Shown: positions 1 to 11,289 of the stretch, one piece after another
Position numbering within the stretch: the stretch's first letter is position 1
Layout of the letters: each line of letters begins with the position of its first letter
Assembly: GCA_004794785.1 (NCBI GenBank)
Contig: SJOL01006420.1
Span: 454,714 to 518,713 of the forward strand
Reading direction: 5' to 3'
Length of the DNA stretch: 64,000 nucleotides
DNA from: Opisthorchis felineus
Lineage: Eukaryota; Platyhelminthes; Trematoda; Opisthorchiida; Opisthorchiidae
Program-made: the position numbers and the translations under genes
Notes under the pieces: generated by a model
Databases searched by the model: none
Told to the model about the DNA's origin: nothing
Seen by the model: only the letters and a program-made list of their open reading frames with translations

Positions 1-319
1 CCATCCCGCCTGTTAACTTGGAACTTAGCCATCAAAAAGATTGTGACGAATACCCGTATTGTCTCCATCATAGGTTGAACGAGTTGGTGGGAACGCGGGA
101 TGAGGAAAGTTTGTTGGCGGAATTGAGTGCGACATGGAGATGGCATAGATTTAGTGTGGTACGTCTGAAGGATGAGGAGGACACCGGAAATCAGCCGGAG
201 AGAACATGGGGTCCACCAGCGTTGAAAGAACTGTGTCGTGTTAGTACAAGAAGACAACTGGCACGTTCTTCGAGTGAGTGTGTTGTCATTCGTTTTCAAT
301 AGTTACATTAAAACAATCT

Positions 320-495
320 TTTAGCCGTAACACCCTTCTGGTGCCTAGCTGCCATGCCATCCGAAGGAAGCACGAGTGTCGAGATGCTGCCAGGTTGCCC
401 AAGCCTAGACTGGAGCGATCAAGATGCAGCAGTTGGTTTCGGACCACGGACCTTCCGGTCAGTAAATTCGCGCTTTGGCAACTGAGCGATGTCGA
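320..495 (-). mobile_element. SINE family A copy, tRNA-derived, 5' end decayed
   Basis: Read on the minus strand, this stretch has the same order of blocks as the complete family A copy at 45208-45409. A tRNA-like head contains a gaccggaaggtccg block, followed by a body with a cctgtctaggcttgg-like block and a segment ending in a ggtgttac-like block. The promoter-like head is degraded (cagttgccaaagcg in place of the A box). It is non-coding; short open frames across it are chance. Family membership rests on comparison inside this window. Confidence 0.7.
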
Positions 496-3400
496 GCTCC
501 GTTCCTAAGTACATGTGTTGCATGTGGATGTACAGTGCGGTCAGAAAAAACATTCGCGAGTTACTAATGTGATCAATGCAAACGAATCGTACTCGATGGG
601 ACTAGATGGGATATTCGAGAATTCCGCCAGCATTTCTTATACGAACGGATTCCTGGACACATGCTCAAATGCAACTCAATTCTGGAATAGCGGTTTTTAT
701 CCGAGTTTACAACTTTCAATGCTATTCAAAGCGCCACTGCTGTGTTTGTATCTTTTTGTTTAGCCTCTTGTACGTGCTCTCCACGTGATCAAACGATAGG
801 AAAGTTTGTATTTAGTGGGTAAAATGCTACCAAATCCACTCCTTGTTTCCTGATTATCTCATCTTTTCTTCAACATAGCGTCGTCAGGTTTAAAACTTAG
901 ATCATGCAAATTATGATAAATGATCCCGTGTATTCGCTTGAGAGCAACGAACCTGGAATGCACTGTCAAACGTACCCTAAAATGGGGAACTGTAGTGAAG
1001 TCAAGCGGTTGGAACATCAGACTCACATTCGCACGTCACTCGATGTGTACCTCCTTTCTCCCGGTCAAACCCTTCCCTTTCTTGAACCCACTGTTTTCTC
1101 CGCCTACCCCATGTATTCAATATTCATCCACAATCCCTCATGAACTTTTGACCCTTAATATGTCGAACCAATTCTGACGAACTTTTCACGCGCGCTTTCT
1201 GGCCTATTTCGTTAGCACGCGCTGTGCGCACGCGTTTGTCAGTAATTCACATCGAGTTGCCGTTCTTACCGGGCTTTCTTTGGACTTGCACCAATTCGTG
1301 CAACAATTAGGTGGAGATCTCCTTTCATATACACATTTCGTACGCGTAGTACCGCATTTTGTTGATAAGTCTCAAGGCTTCATAATTCTTGGCTTGTGAT
1401 TTCGCGCGACACTCAATTGGACTTCCCAGAATACGTCACCTATTCTACACGATGATTGATTTTTGCATAAGCCATACCACATGATCTGCAAAAAACAAAT
1501 GGCATATGAACCATATTTACCAGATGAGTATTGTCCGAAAAAGTCAGGCGGATGAATCACCCGGTTTAGCTCGAGATACATCACTACCTAAGTTCGAAAA
1601 AAGTAAACTAGTGGAATCAGGTGGATGAAGAAACAATCAGAAGCAGCCTTTGTGTTAAAAGAGAGTTAAGAACGATTTACGGGGATTGTTTTAAACTCGT
1701 TGTTCTGTTCATTCGCGTGAACTCAGAGGAGGCTTGGTAGCAGAGACAAGGTGCCGAAGAGGCGAATTTGGGCTGTTACGTATGAAACGCAGCCAAGTGT
1801 TCAGTGCATCATTTGTACCAACTAGTTGTGTACTTGTTACATTCTGACGAGTTAAAGGGATACTGAGTGCTTAATTCCTGTCCATCGGAGCATTTTACAG
1901 ACAGATGGCGCCCATTTTGATCCATGACTCGGAGATGCATCCATGTCCAAACTTGAAAACATTACATTGGCTAGTCAGAGAGTGGGCTTTCACCCCTACC
2001 GACGAGGTTGATGATGTTTTTTTGGAGAGGTAGTACTTATTTGAATTCAGTATCCATGTTGATTACTTTAATCGAAGCACATCCAAATACTACGTTCACT
2101 TCTGAGCTCGAAAGGGAAGACTAGCTAGCTTTCTTGTTGTAATAATGACCCGGACTCACGATGGCCATATTTGATGAAGCGTGTACCGTGAACCCACACG
2201 GACTGGACACTACTCACACTTTAACAGCTTCTCACCGGGTGTTCAGCACAGCTTGGAACACTGTACCTAGGATAAAGCCGAGAAGATATTTTAGCAGGTG
2301 TCCTGGTTGGTCATATAGGATTCATCGTGAATATCCTTAGAAAAAGTGGATATCTAGACAGATTTCTCGAAACAACACGTGCAACCCAGATTTCTAAAAC
2401 GTACCTCGAAATACTTTACATCTATACTTGCCTTTGAAAAGTGCCCGTCACTGAAATTGCGGTCCGAAGAAGTGGTAAAACGTCTGAAAGAACTTTCAAT
2501 GCGACCGATTTAAGAATCGTCCTCATCACACGTCTTCTTATCAGATAACATCCAGAGCAGAAGCTTGTTTGCCTGGCAGCCTCTTTGTTTGTTTGCTCTG
2601 TGGAGATGGATATATCGGTCGAGCAGCCATTCCGAACGCATACCTACGGGTTTTCTAAGAGCTATTAACGCTTCAGTCTTAGCCCACACACAGGGCCTTG
2701 ATTCATCGTCACAACAGCTTTTAAACCGCTTATGAAATTCCATCAAGGTTGTCGGAGTCAAACAGATTTAAGGTTATAGCCACTGCTGAATTCCTTGCTG
2801 TACACGTAGTTACAAACCTCCCTGCCATACTCAGACACCGACACATTAACAAACACTCGCCTACTCAGTCCATGTGATTCCCAGAGTGCTCGCCATAATT
2901 CGCCTGAACCAGGTCAAAATATACCGGAAAGTTTACCTTCGCCTACACAGTGTTGTTCTTGATTAGAAGAGTAGACCGGTCCATGAATTTATATCCCACG
3001 TAAGAATCTTGAGGAGACAGTAGTTTTTTTTTGGAAACAGTGAGAAAGACTGAACAGTGCATCGGTTGGGGGTTATGGATGTGATATACCATGTTAGGAA
3101 GTTTGTTTTACACAGTCAAGATTGAACAATAGGATGGATGGCATTTACAAACCAAAACAGACTTTCATTAGGGGAGCTATGGTTGTGTTCTTATACTGGG
3201 CCTTGGACAGGAACCTTCACTGGTTTTAAACTAAACGTCCAAATTTTCTGTACGACCAAAATAGGCATGTACACTTCATCTCTGTCTCAACGGGGCTATC
3301 TCAAAGGACCAGCTAAAAGTGTTATCTTTTATGCAGAATGAAAAATGAGAAAAACAGTTTAAGGAAAATTTACCCTGCTGCTTTTTATGATTTGCTTTTT

Positions 3401-3940
3401 CCCGATTATTTGCAATGTTTGTTTTGCATCACTTAATAGTCCTACAGGTTTCAGTTTGTTTTGTGAAGATGGTCACGGTCTTTGCTCGCTTTAAAATGTT
3501 TAAAAGTCTCTCTCTTAGGTTTTCCTTTCTGAAACAGTATGTGTACAGATCGTAACAAAAGGGTTTCGAACCTGAATTGTCGAGTCGGTGGTCAATGGTC
3601 TTATCTGTTCGGCCACTCGGACTCTACTAATCAACTTCACTGTTCCAAAACGGCAGTAAATAAAAATAAACCCAAAAATTTCTACTACCGTTGTCAGAAA
3701 TTATGCTTCTTGTTTTTTGTGATAAAAATACGATTGGAACCCCGAAAAACTAAGCCACACGAAACTCTTTTTCTTCATCAGATAGATTCTGACAGAAAGT
3801 TTTCGTGAAGCTGATTTTTCTGGGATTTGCTCACAGTCTAGTAAAATTCCAGCCGTTTTGCTTGACAACCATCAGGTCGTCTGTGGCGATCGATGATTAA
3901 TTAGCTAAACAATGTAGCTATTAACAAGTCAGACTTTGTC
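496..3940. other. No recognisable gene or repeat
   Basis: About 3.4 kb of A/T-leaning sequence with only short, unconvincing open frames on both strands. The longest minus-strand frame (2510-2761, 83 codons) lacks flanking splice sites that I could support and matches no family I recognise. I see no tRNA-like heads, long tandem repeats or retroelement motifs here. Confidence 0.5.
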
Positions 3941-3947
3941 CTGCAAT

Positions 3948-4330
3948 TGAAGCCAATCTATGCTGGAAAACCGAGAAGCACTGCACGGCTCTTTCATACT
4001 TATTGGAATCACCAGTAGTGCGCATCTCACGAAACTGCAGAGGGTTTCATACCAATAGCTTAGAGAAAGATTAATTTCACAGGCGAGTGAAACTTCCATC
4101 TGAAAAGTCGTCACTTGAGGAACCAATCAAAGCATGACCAGGCGATGATCGTTGTTGAGCGTCCAAACTGCTACCGGGAGATCGTGGGTTCGAAACTCCC
4201 TACTGGATTTTCGTGAGATGTGTACTGCTGATGATTTCCAATAAGAATGAAACAACTGTACAGTGCTCTTCGTCTTTTCAGCACTAGTTAGCTTCACTTA
4301 TAGAGCGAAATCTCAACTGAAGGCAAGGAA
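3948..4330. repeat. Inverted pair of SINE family C segments
   Basis: The left part (about 3948-4060) carries a family C body in minus orientation (aatctatgctggaaaaccgagaagcactgc). The right part (about 4136-4325) carries a head and body in plus orientation: a B-box-like gtgggttcgaaactccc at about 4187, then gtactgctgatgatttccaataag and gtacagtgctcttcgtcttttcagc. A linker block (agtgaaacttccatctgaaaagtc, near 4085) recurs near 32140. The pair is imperfect but clearly related, and similar pairs occur near 32 kb and 50.2 kb. Confidence 0.6.
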
Positions 4331-4339
4331 TTTTGGTCG

Positions 4340-7300
4340 GGTCGATATGATGTATTCTCCAATAGGTTCTTCTCAGAAGTCGTTCAGCTGTGATACCTTT
4401 TAGGTGTGACCCGGAGGATGTACAAACGGTGAGACACTAATAGGCAACCAAGCCCAGACAGGAGCACCGAAAAGCCGGAATTGTTTGGAACCACGGAATC
4501 CAAACCAATGACCCATCTCAAATCGAAGACTAGTGCCGTGATCTGAATTAGGCTACCTGGTTGTTCTTTCATCTATGTTCATTTTGCTTTGTGCTCTGCA
4601 TATGGACACAACGCGGCTTTATTTTTACTAGTTCCTCGAACTTTTTCTATACTACAGCATTTCAAGCTCGTGGGAATTGGAATCCTCCAGTACCGTCCAT
4701 GGAGAACTACTTGCGCAGGGTTTGCTATCTGCCTATCCCAAAAGCTCTCCAAAGTTTTGTGATGTTTCATGATTTGTGGCCTGATGTTGACTGGACAAAA
4801 AACTGTATTCGTTTGGGACTACGCGAGTATTTCGAAGGAGAACTTACTCGGCCGCTGCTTACCGTCCCAGATTGAGTTACGTCCCTGGCTTCTGTCACGG
4901 CTAGACACTGGCTTTCATATCATTTCTTCGCCTATGCATAGTTTGTTCTGTTTCCCACAAGATTGTTTCATGTGTACAATAAAAGATGTCCATGATTTTT
5001 CCAATGTGAGCTTTGTTTGTGTGTGAGAGGGAGAGAGAGAACATGAGAATTTGGCTTTCTCTTGCCTTGTGTGGGTTCATAACTAACTACCGAAAGGGAA
5101 GCAACAATAATAATGACATGAAATCTCAAGATCGTCTCACTACTTGCATCACACAAGTATTCTGCAATGGAACACTTTCGAGAGCCCTTCGCTGTTCAGC
5201 CACCTAGAGCGTACGCATCCTACCCAGTTTTGTTGAGTTACGTCGATCCAAATGGGAATACGACACAGATACAGTGCTTCCATCCTTTTGGCGCTGAAAT
5301 CCATAGCTGAAACCGCTACCAAAATACATGTATTCGAAACATTTACGTCATGGTTTCTCGATTGCGTTGAGCAGTCGTTCCCAAAACTTTCCCTTATCGC
5401 GACCGCTTTGTGCAACAGCCAAATTTTCGGCACCGACCCTCCCCCATCGTCCATTTAATTCGGCAACCTAGTTATCCTCCTTTCATTGGAGAGAGAGTTT
5501 ATGCCTGAACTTCTGATACACTCGATGGCAAACACAGAAACGAGACTGCTGACCCTCCAGTCCACTAATATCTCAGTCCAGAACGTAAGTGGCACCTAGT
5601 TTAAACACGCAGGTCGCTTCGTCACCTAGATTGGTTGAAGTCGAGTCATGCTTTAACGAACGATCCTGATGTGAGTTGTTGTGCGTCGTGGCCCAAATAA
5701 CATACTACCACTTACTGTAGATGGTATTTTAATGACTACACAATAAATAATACCTTGGTGTTTGAGGCTTTGTTTGCCTACTGCCTGTCTAAAATTTATC
5801 TCATCACATATCCGCAATGCCACTGTGCCTACCTTATTTTAAAACTGTGGAACCTGAATGCTCGAGGACGCAGGTCATCAAAGTCTTGTCAGATCTTTTG
5901 CTTACCGTGAGGTTGAAAAGCGTCGTTAATGGATTCTCTCACGGGAAAACGCTCAAAACCGGTGGTCGAGTGACGGATATGCACAAGCGGTTTACTATTT
6001 TCCGGATCACTCTGAAGGTAAACGGGAAGGATAATTGCTCTACTGCTTCAGAAACTGCATGTATACACCGGAAGAAAGAAAGATGTGCAACCGAGTCCGT
6101 TTATTTTTCTCAAGTTCCATGAAAAGCCATAATGTAAGCAACCTCACGTGCCTCTGCATAGTTCAGTACACACAGTTTATGCTATGAGTCGAGTAAAGAG
6201 TCGTTTTTCCTTATCACTACCGTATTCTTACGTTTGCGTGCCTGAATTTAGAAGTTCCGATAAACTCATCAATTTCTTGTCTTTCACTCATTTGTGTCAC
6301 AAGTGACATAAGTGGATTAAAATTTAACAATTGTTCTTCCTGGTGCGAACTCCTTGTGCTTGTCAGCGTCAAACTAATTCTATGGTGCCGGCTTTGATTT
6401 ACTCGCTGTGCTGGACGACTTGGTTGCAAGCTAGTCGAGGTGACGTCGTCAGTCCATTGTGGATGTTCCTATCTGCCGATTGCTGGAGTTGAAGATCCAG
6501 TCTCCAAAAATGGAAAAGTAGGAGGGCGAACATTAGGGGGGTGATGAAGCTGGATACACTTAGACATCATTTCTGAGGCCACAAAGTCCTATGAACCAAA
6601 TCACGCATGAAAAGATGATTACCCTGATCCAAATATTTATCACATTTTCATGAGAAAACCTAAGGTGGTGCTAGAATTAAAGGCCCTTGGAAGCGTAGCC
6701 CCAGGTTGAGCACTGATAGGTTGCATTGTACAATCTCTGAAAACATAAAATAAAACACCGTATAGCGCTAGTTGCATCATTTATATGGAACTGAAAGATC
6801 ACGTGACCGATAAGAAACGGAGACAGCTCAAATTAGCCCTCGAGTCGTCTGAGAAAACTGCGCAGTGAGGTCGATGTATCGATCTTGTTCCAATGAACCT
6901 TAGTCTCTGTGGTTAGATAAGCACAAGCTCCTGGACTGTCGAATAGTTTTCAATAACCTGATGAATAGTGTGTTACGTCTATTCAATATTCTGGTAATTT
7001 GCGTTGAGCGTAGAACATACACGGTGACCTGGATAAAAAAATATAGACTATCCTAGCGATATTCTAACAACTGCTAAGTTTCGCTGAATATTCGGTCGAA
7101 GTCATCTGTGGTTACATACCTTAGTCATTCTCAAGTCCTACATAATTCTAGCTATCACCAAGCATCTGATAACTCGATAAAATAATCTCAAGGCAATGTG
7201 ACCCAGTTGACCTGAGCATCCCGTTACCTGAAGTTGGCAGAACGTGCTAATACACACTTCGTCCGTCAGTACTTCTTACATTCCCCGTCACTTCTACTAA

Positions 7301-8080
7301 GGACAATCAAGTACAGGTAATCACTGCCGTTAAACTGTTGCCTGGCCTGAGGATAAGAGCCAGGTGAAGCACTGGAGGTTCTTATGATATCTGTATATCC
7401 CGTTAATTCACCCCACCGGAAATTCTTTCCCCCAACTTTCGCCGTTCCACTACGAACGCTTGGAGACTACCGTTGAATTGTGTACAGTATGAGCTCTTCT
7501 CGTTAATCACATTAATCTAATCGTTAATCAAATTGCAGCTGCATCTCATAAAGCTGACTTGAAAAACTATTTCAAAAGATCACCGTATTTCCTCCACGAA
7601 AAACTTTTTCCCATTACGTTTTAACCCAAAAATCGAAGTCATTTTCACACACAAATACGACGGGCGTTATCTGGCTAGACAGCGAAATCAGTAGCCTGCA
7701 AAAAACCAGCCAAACTTAAACTAATCGCATGTTAGAGGAGGTAGTTTTGAGTTACCTCGGCTTTCGCCTGAAGACCAAAATTACTCAGTCACGTGCTAAG
7801 AATATCCTGGTCAGTACGAGATGCAAGACAGTGGTATCATTTCATTTTTATGCCTCATAATCCCATTCTCCGGTGCGCTTTCCGCGCAGATGAATTGTGT
7901 ATCATGTTTTCCGTTTTTGTATAACTAATCTGATGGTATCCCCACTTCTTCTCCTCTTCCTTTCAAACTAGATTCACGACCACCCACGTCCACGATTCCC
8001 CCATAACAGCAAACAGTATCTTACAGGTTTCTGAAAAGTCTACTTTCGCCGGACTCAGCCATTCATTCTAGAGTATTTAA
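4340..8080. other. No recognisable gene or repeat
   Basis: About 3.7 kb without recognisable coding exons. A 101-codon minus-strand frame at 5149-5454 and a 104-codon plus-strand frame at 4561-4875 have no family resemblance and overlap open frames on the other strand, so I do not treat them as genes. A short GA-rich tract lies near 5028-5042. Confidence 0.45.
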
Positions 8081-8081
8081 C

Positions 8082-8474
8082 TCACGGCATCCCTTGATAG
8101 CGATAATTTGTCAAAGCCAAATTTAAGTAGCCGTCACGAAGAGACTGGACCTTACCGTGGTGTGGCAGTTTGTGTGCCCCCATGACCCATTGAGCCATAC
8201 TGGGTAGTGTCCGCGTGACATTCACAGAGTCTCTCATACCACGTTGGTCAATGTTTAAAGGTCTCACCAACACAGTCTCCTGGCCCTCCAAGTTGAGAGT
8301 TGAAACATGTGTGGCGAGTTGTTCTATGAAAGTGGTAATGCACTTGCATTTCCCGCCAAACACCGCTACCTTGCGGTTAGGCTTTTGAACCAAAGGCTTT
8401 GATTGAGGGCCCTCCTGTCTAGGTGTTGGTGCGTAGACAGGATCCCAGCCCACCTGCAACCATGAATTGCACAC
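8082..8474 (-). other. Unassigned 130-codon open frame abutting a retroelement
   Basis: An uninterrupted minus-strand frame runs from an ATG at 8474 to a stop at 8082. The predicted product has no signal peptide, no membrane segment and no motif I recognise; it has a short basic Pro/Gln/Lys-rich stretch near residues 18-35. It ends where the plus-strand endonuclease-like sequence of the non-LTR element begins, so it is either part of an older repeat into which that element inserted, or a 5' portion of a different element in opposite orientation. Coding status is uncertain. Confidence 0.3.
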
Positions 8475-8477
8475 GAC

Positions 8478-9651
8478 TCTTACCCGTTAATAGTCGCCTC
8501 TACGCGGTCCGTTTGGCAACGTCTGTGAGAGAATCTAGAATCTAGAATCGCACCCAGTTTATCATGTCTGCTTACGCCCCAACTGACTGCAGCTGTGAAT
8601 CTGCCAAGGACAGTTTCTATGGCGCTCTAGGTGTTCTTTTACAACGGGCTAATGGCTCGGACATCGTTGCGGTTGGTTGTGTTATGAACGCCCAGGTAGG
8701 CAGACTGAGCGCTGCTGAGGCTTGATTGGGTGTTCGTCGTGGATTGGACACGAGACGCACGGACAACGGAGATCGCCTGCTTCACAGCACAGACTATTCC
8801 CTTCCTGTACGGATTTCCGGAACTGCGGAAATCGCTTGACAACGTGGTGCCCACCAACAAACCAGCCTCGAATCCAAGTAGACCACATCGCCGTCATTTA
8901 TCGGTGGCGAGGGTCGATCAATGCCTGCCGCTTCTTCTGGAACACCAGCATGGACTCCGACCATGCACTTGTACGCTGCTGCTTTTCATTGCGCTTTTCG
9001 GATCCACGCAAAACGCGCACACCTTGTTTAGCCATTGAGTAGCTAGTGGACTCAAAAAGCAAACTGCTCTATCAGAACCAGCTCGTGGAGCGCCTGCTGT
9101 ACGGTCCATTGTTGGATATAAAGGGCCACTTGGAAAATATATCCAAAGCGCTACTGAGAGCCGGAACTTCTGTTTGCGGTACAACCCAGCTAATCTCATC
9201 CAAACATTGGATCTCTGATAGGACCGTGTCTTTGATGGGGGCCCAGCGACAGACTCCTCCTGGACGCAAACAGAGCTCCAACCGACGCATCATCCGACGC
9301 CAGGTGAAACTGAGTGTCCGTACAGACCGAGAAGCTTGGTGAACCGAAAGGCCGAAGAAATGGATGCAAAAAAAGAAAAGATGCAAAAATGCTGGGAACG
9401 TCCGCAAGCTCTTCCACTTGATTCGTTCAACTGGTCCTCGGAAAACTCTTGTCAGCAAAATTATCAGGGACCAAAATGGCTCCCAGATATCCAGCAAAGG
9501 AGAACGTTTGGACTGCCGGGAACAATTCTTCGAACAATAATTCAGTTGGCTACCTGCTACCCACAATCCGGAATCCTGGCCTTTAACAGAAAGGTGGACT
9601 GTGAATATGGAGCCGTGTTCAGTCTCAGAAGTGTCCAAGTGTATTTCCTAA
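8478..9651 (+). pseudogene. Broken endonuclease and linker region of the non-LTR element
   Basis: Pieces of an AP-endonuclease-like domain appear in different frames: MSAYAPTDCSCESAKDSFYG near 8563-8625, then VDHIAVIYRWRGS and the SDHALV motif (8956-8973) in another frame. Several stops and frameshifts separate them. In the block that should read GDxNAQ the catalytic Asp position is Val (gtt at 8681-8683). The linker upstream of the RT is also interrupted, with a TAA immediately before the ATG at 9652. The endonuclease is therefore inactive as written. Confidence 0.8.
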
Positions 9652-11199
9652 ATGAAGCGTCATCGCGCTGCTGGTCCTGTCGACCTTCCACCTGCTCTGT
9701 TCAAGGATCGTGGTGGGTTTCTCAGCCTGTGCCTATCTAGCCTATTTGGGTCTATCTGGGAGGAAGAGACCGCCCCAGACAACTGGGGTGAGTCGATAGT
9801 AGTGCCCATTTTCAGAAAGGGTACTTGCAGTGAATGTGGCAACCACAGAGGTATTAGTTTGACTCCTGTCGTGACAAGGCTTTTGGCGTCACTGATTCTT
9901 CGTCGTCTTACGGTGGCGCGCGAGACCTTGACTCGTGAGAATCAAGCGGGATTTCGACCGGGTAGAGGCTGCGTTGACAACATCATCGCACTCCGTCAGG
10001 TGTTAGAGCAACGCCATATGTACAGACGACCCACAATCTTCGTATTCCTTGACTTCAAGGGTGCGTTCGATTCTGTCGATCGGTCAGTGCTGCTAACTAC
10101 ACTTGCTCAACAGGGTATGCCCCAGAAGTTTGTAAACATAATCCGATCCCTATATTCACATACTTCTGGGCGGGTGAGAGTGTATGGTGAGCTCTCGAAA
10201 AGCTTCCCTACAAAAAGTGGTGTCCGACAAGGATGTCCACTCTCTCCATTCCTATTCAACTTCATCATTGATGAAATAATGAGGCGAACGCTGGATGGTC
10301 TTCAAAACCCCGGTGTTCAAATTGTTGCTGGTGAGAGCCTTGTCGATCTGGAGTACGCAGATGACATTGCCCTCATCTTTGAAGACCAAAACGAAGCACA
10401 AGCCCTGTTGAATAGACTGACCACCATCATACCATCTTTTGGCATGCGCCTTGCACCTTCAAAGTGCAAAGTCATGCTTCAGAACGTGCAGTCTTTGAAC
10501 ATACCCCTTACAATTCAAGGAGAATCACTGGAGATTGTGGAAAATTTTACATACCTCGGTAGTTGTATTAGCTCTGACGGAAGTGTGTCTGATGAAGTCA
10601 GTGCAAGAATCTCAAAGGCTCGAATCACGTTTGCTAATTTGCGTCACTTGTGGCGTCAAAAAGGCATCTCACTAGATCTTAAGGGTCGTGTGTATCAGGC
10701 TACAGTAAGGGCTGTGTTGTTGTATGGGTGCGAGACATGGCCTCTGCGGACAGATGATGTGAGGCGTCTTCAGGTTTTCGACCACCGATGCCTCAGAAGC
10801 GTGGCTGGTTTTGGATGGCGTCAGCGTGTTAGTAACGAGGTGATTAGAAAACGGGTATTTGGTTGTGCTGCAGGTACTTCAATCGGGGAAAACATCCAGC
10901 ACCACCGACTACGATGGCTCGGTCATGTGCTACGCATGCCGAAACACCGTCTACCGAGACGAGTGTTGTTCTCCGTGCCTCCTTCAGGATGGCGCAAACC
11001 GCGAGGTGGACAACGTATGACTTGGCAGGAGGGCGTGAAAGAGATCACGAAGAGTTTGGGTGTTGTTGGTGTTGTACGCCTTCCAGGATGGGGCCCCCGT
11101 GACCCCACCTGTGCTTGGCTGGGGACGTTGCAAGAAATGGCGGCTAATCGATGTCAGTGGCGTTCGTGCTGTCAGTTTCTTTCCAGATTGTCTGACTGA
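9652..11199 (+). CDS. Reverse transcriptase of non-LTR retrotransposon (515 codons, open)
   Basis: RNA-templated DNA polymerase of a non-LTR element. Visible motifs in order: NHRGISL (residues 64-70), [14 protein letters not shown] (98-111), motif [13 protein letters not shown] (132-143, catalytic D134), motif [15 protein letters not shown] (190-203), motif C YADD (235-238, catalytic Asp pair 237-238), SKCKVML (270-276), YLGSCIS (301-307), YGCETW (358-363), a [12 protein letters not shown] block (419-430) and GWGPRDP (479-485). All expected RT motifs are intact and no stop interrupts them, unlike the upstream endonuclease. The natural protein would be longer at the N-terminus; this ATG simply opens the surviving frame. 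It may still be translated, but the element cannot be autonomous without an endonuclease. Confidence 0.9.
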   Translation: MKRHRAAGPVDLPPALFKDRGGFLSLCLSSLFGSIWEEETAPDNWGESIVVPIFRKGTCSECGNHRGISLTPVVTRLLASLILRRLTVARETLTRENQAGFRPGRGCVDNIIALRQVLEQRHMYRRPTIFVFLDFKGAFDSVDRSVLLTTLAQQGMPQKFVNIIRSLYSHTSGRVRVYGELSKSFPTKSGVRQGCPLSPFLFNFIIDEIMRRTLDGLQNPGVQIVAGESLVDLEYADDIALIFEDQNEAQALLNRLTTIIPSFGMRLAPSKCKVMLQNVQSLNIPLTIQGESLEIVENFTYLGSCISSDGSVSDEVSARISKARITFANLRHLWRQKGISLDLKGRVYQATVRAVLLYGCETWPLRTDDVRRLQVFDHRCLRSVAGFGWRQRVSNEVIRKRVFGCAAGTSIGENIQHHRLRWLGHVLRMPKHRLPRRVLFSVPPSGWRKPRGGQRMTWQEGVKEITKSLGVVGVVRLPGWGPRDPTCAWLGTLQEMAANRCQWRSCCQFLSRLSD

Positions 11200-11289
11200 G
11201 TGCTTGGAGGTGTGGGCACCTCAGAATGCTTGACAACATCAGGTCCACTCCCTCACTAACTCTAAGCTAACTAACTAAGCTTCAGTGTG

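Larger units (their letters stand above)
8478..11285 (+). mobile_element. 5'-truncated non-LTR retrotransposon, endonuclease plus reverse transcriptase
   Basis: The element has an AP-endonuclease-like segment (8478 to about 9040), a linker (about 9046-9650), a reverse transcriptase ORF (9652-11199) and a short 3' trailer ending in a ctaactaactaag mini-repeat near 11265-11280. A short 3' end with tiny tandem repeats, together with the LYGCETW and GWGPRD motifs in the RT C-terminus, suggests the RTE clade; clade assignment is inference. The N-terminal half of the endonuclease is missing, as expected for 5' truncation during target-primed reverse transcription. Confidence 0.85.

Noticed and set aside
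9072..9638. 188-codon minus frame opposite the retroelement
   Set aside because: It is a shadow of the linker region upstream of the RT; the plus-strand homology explains the sequence.
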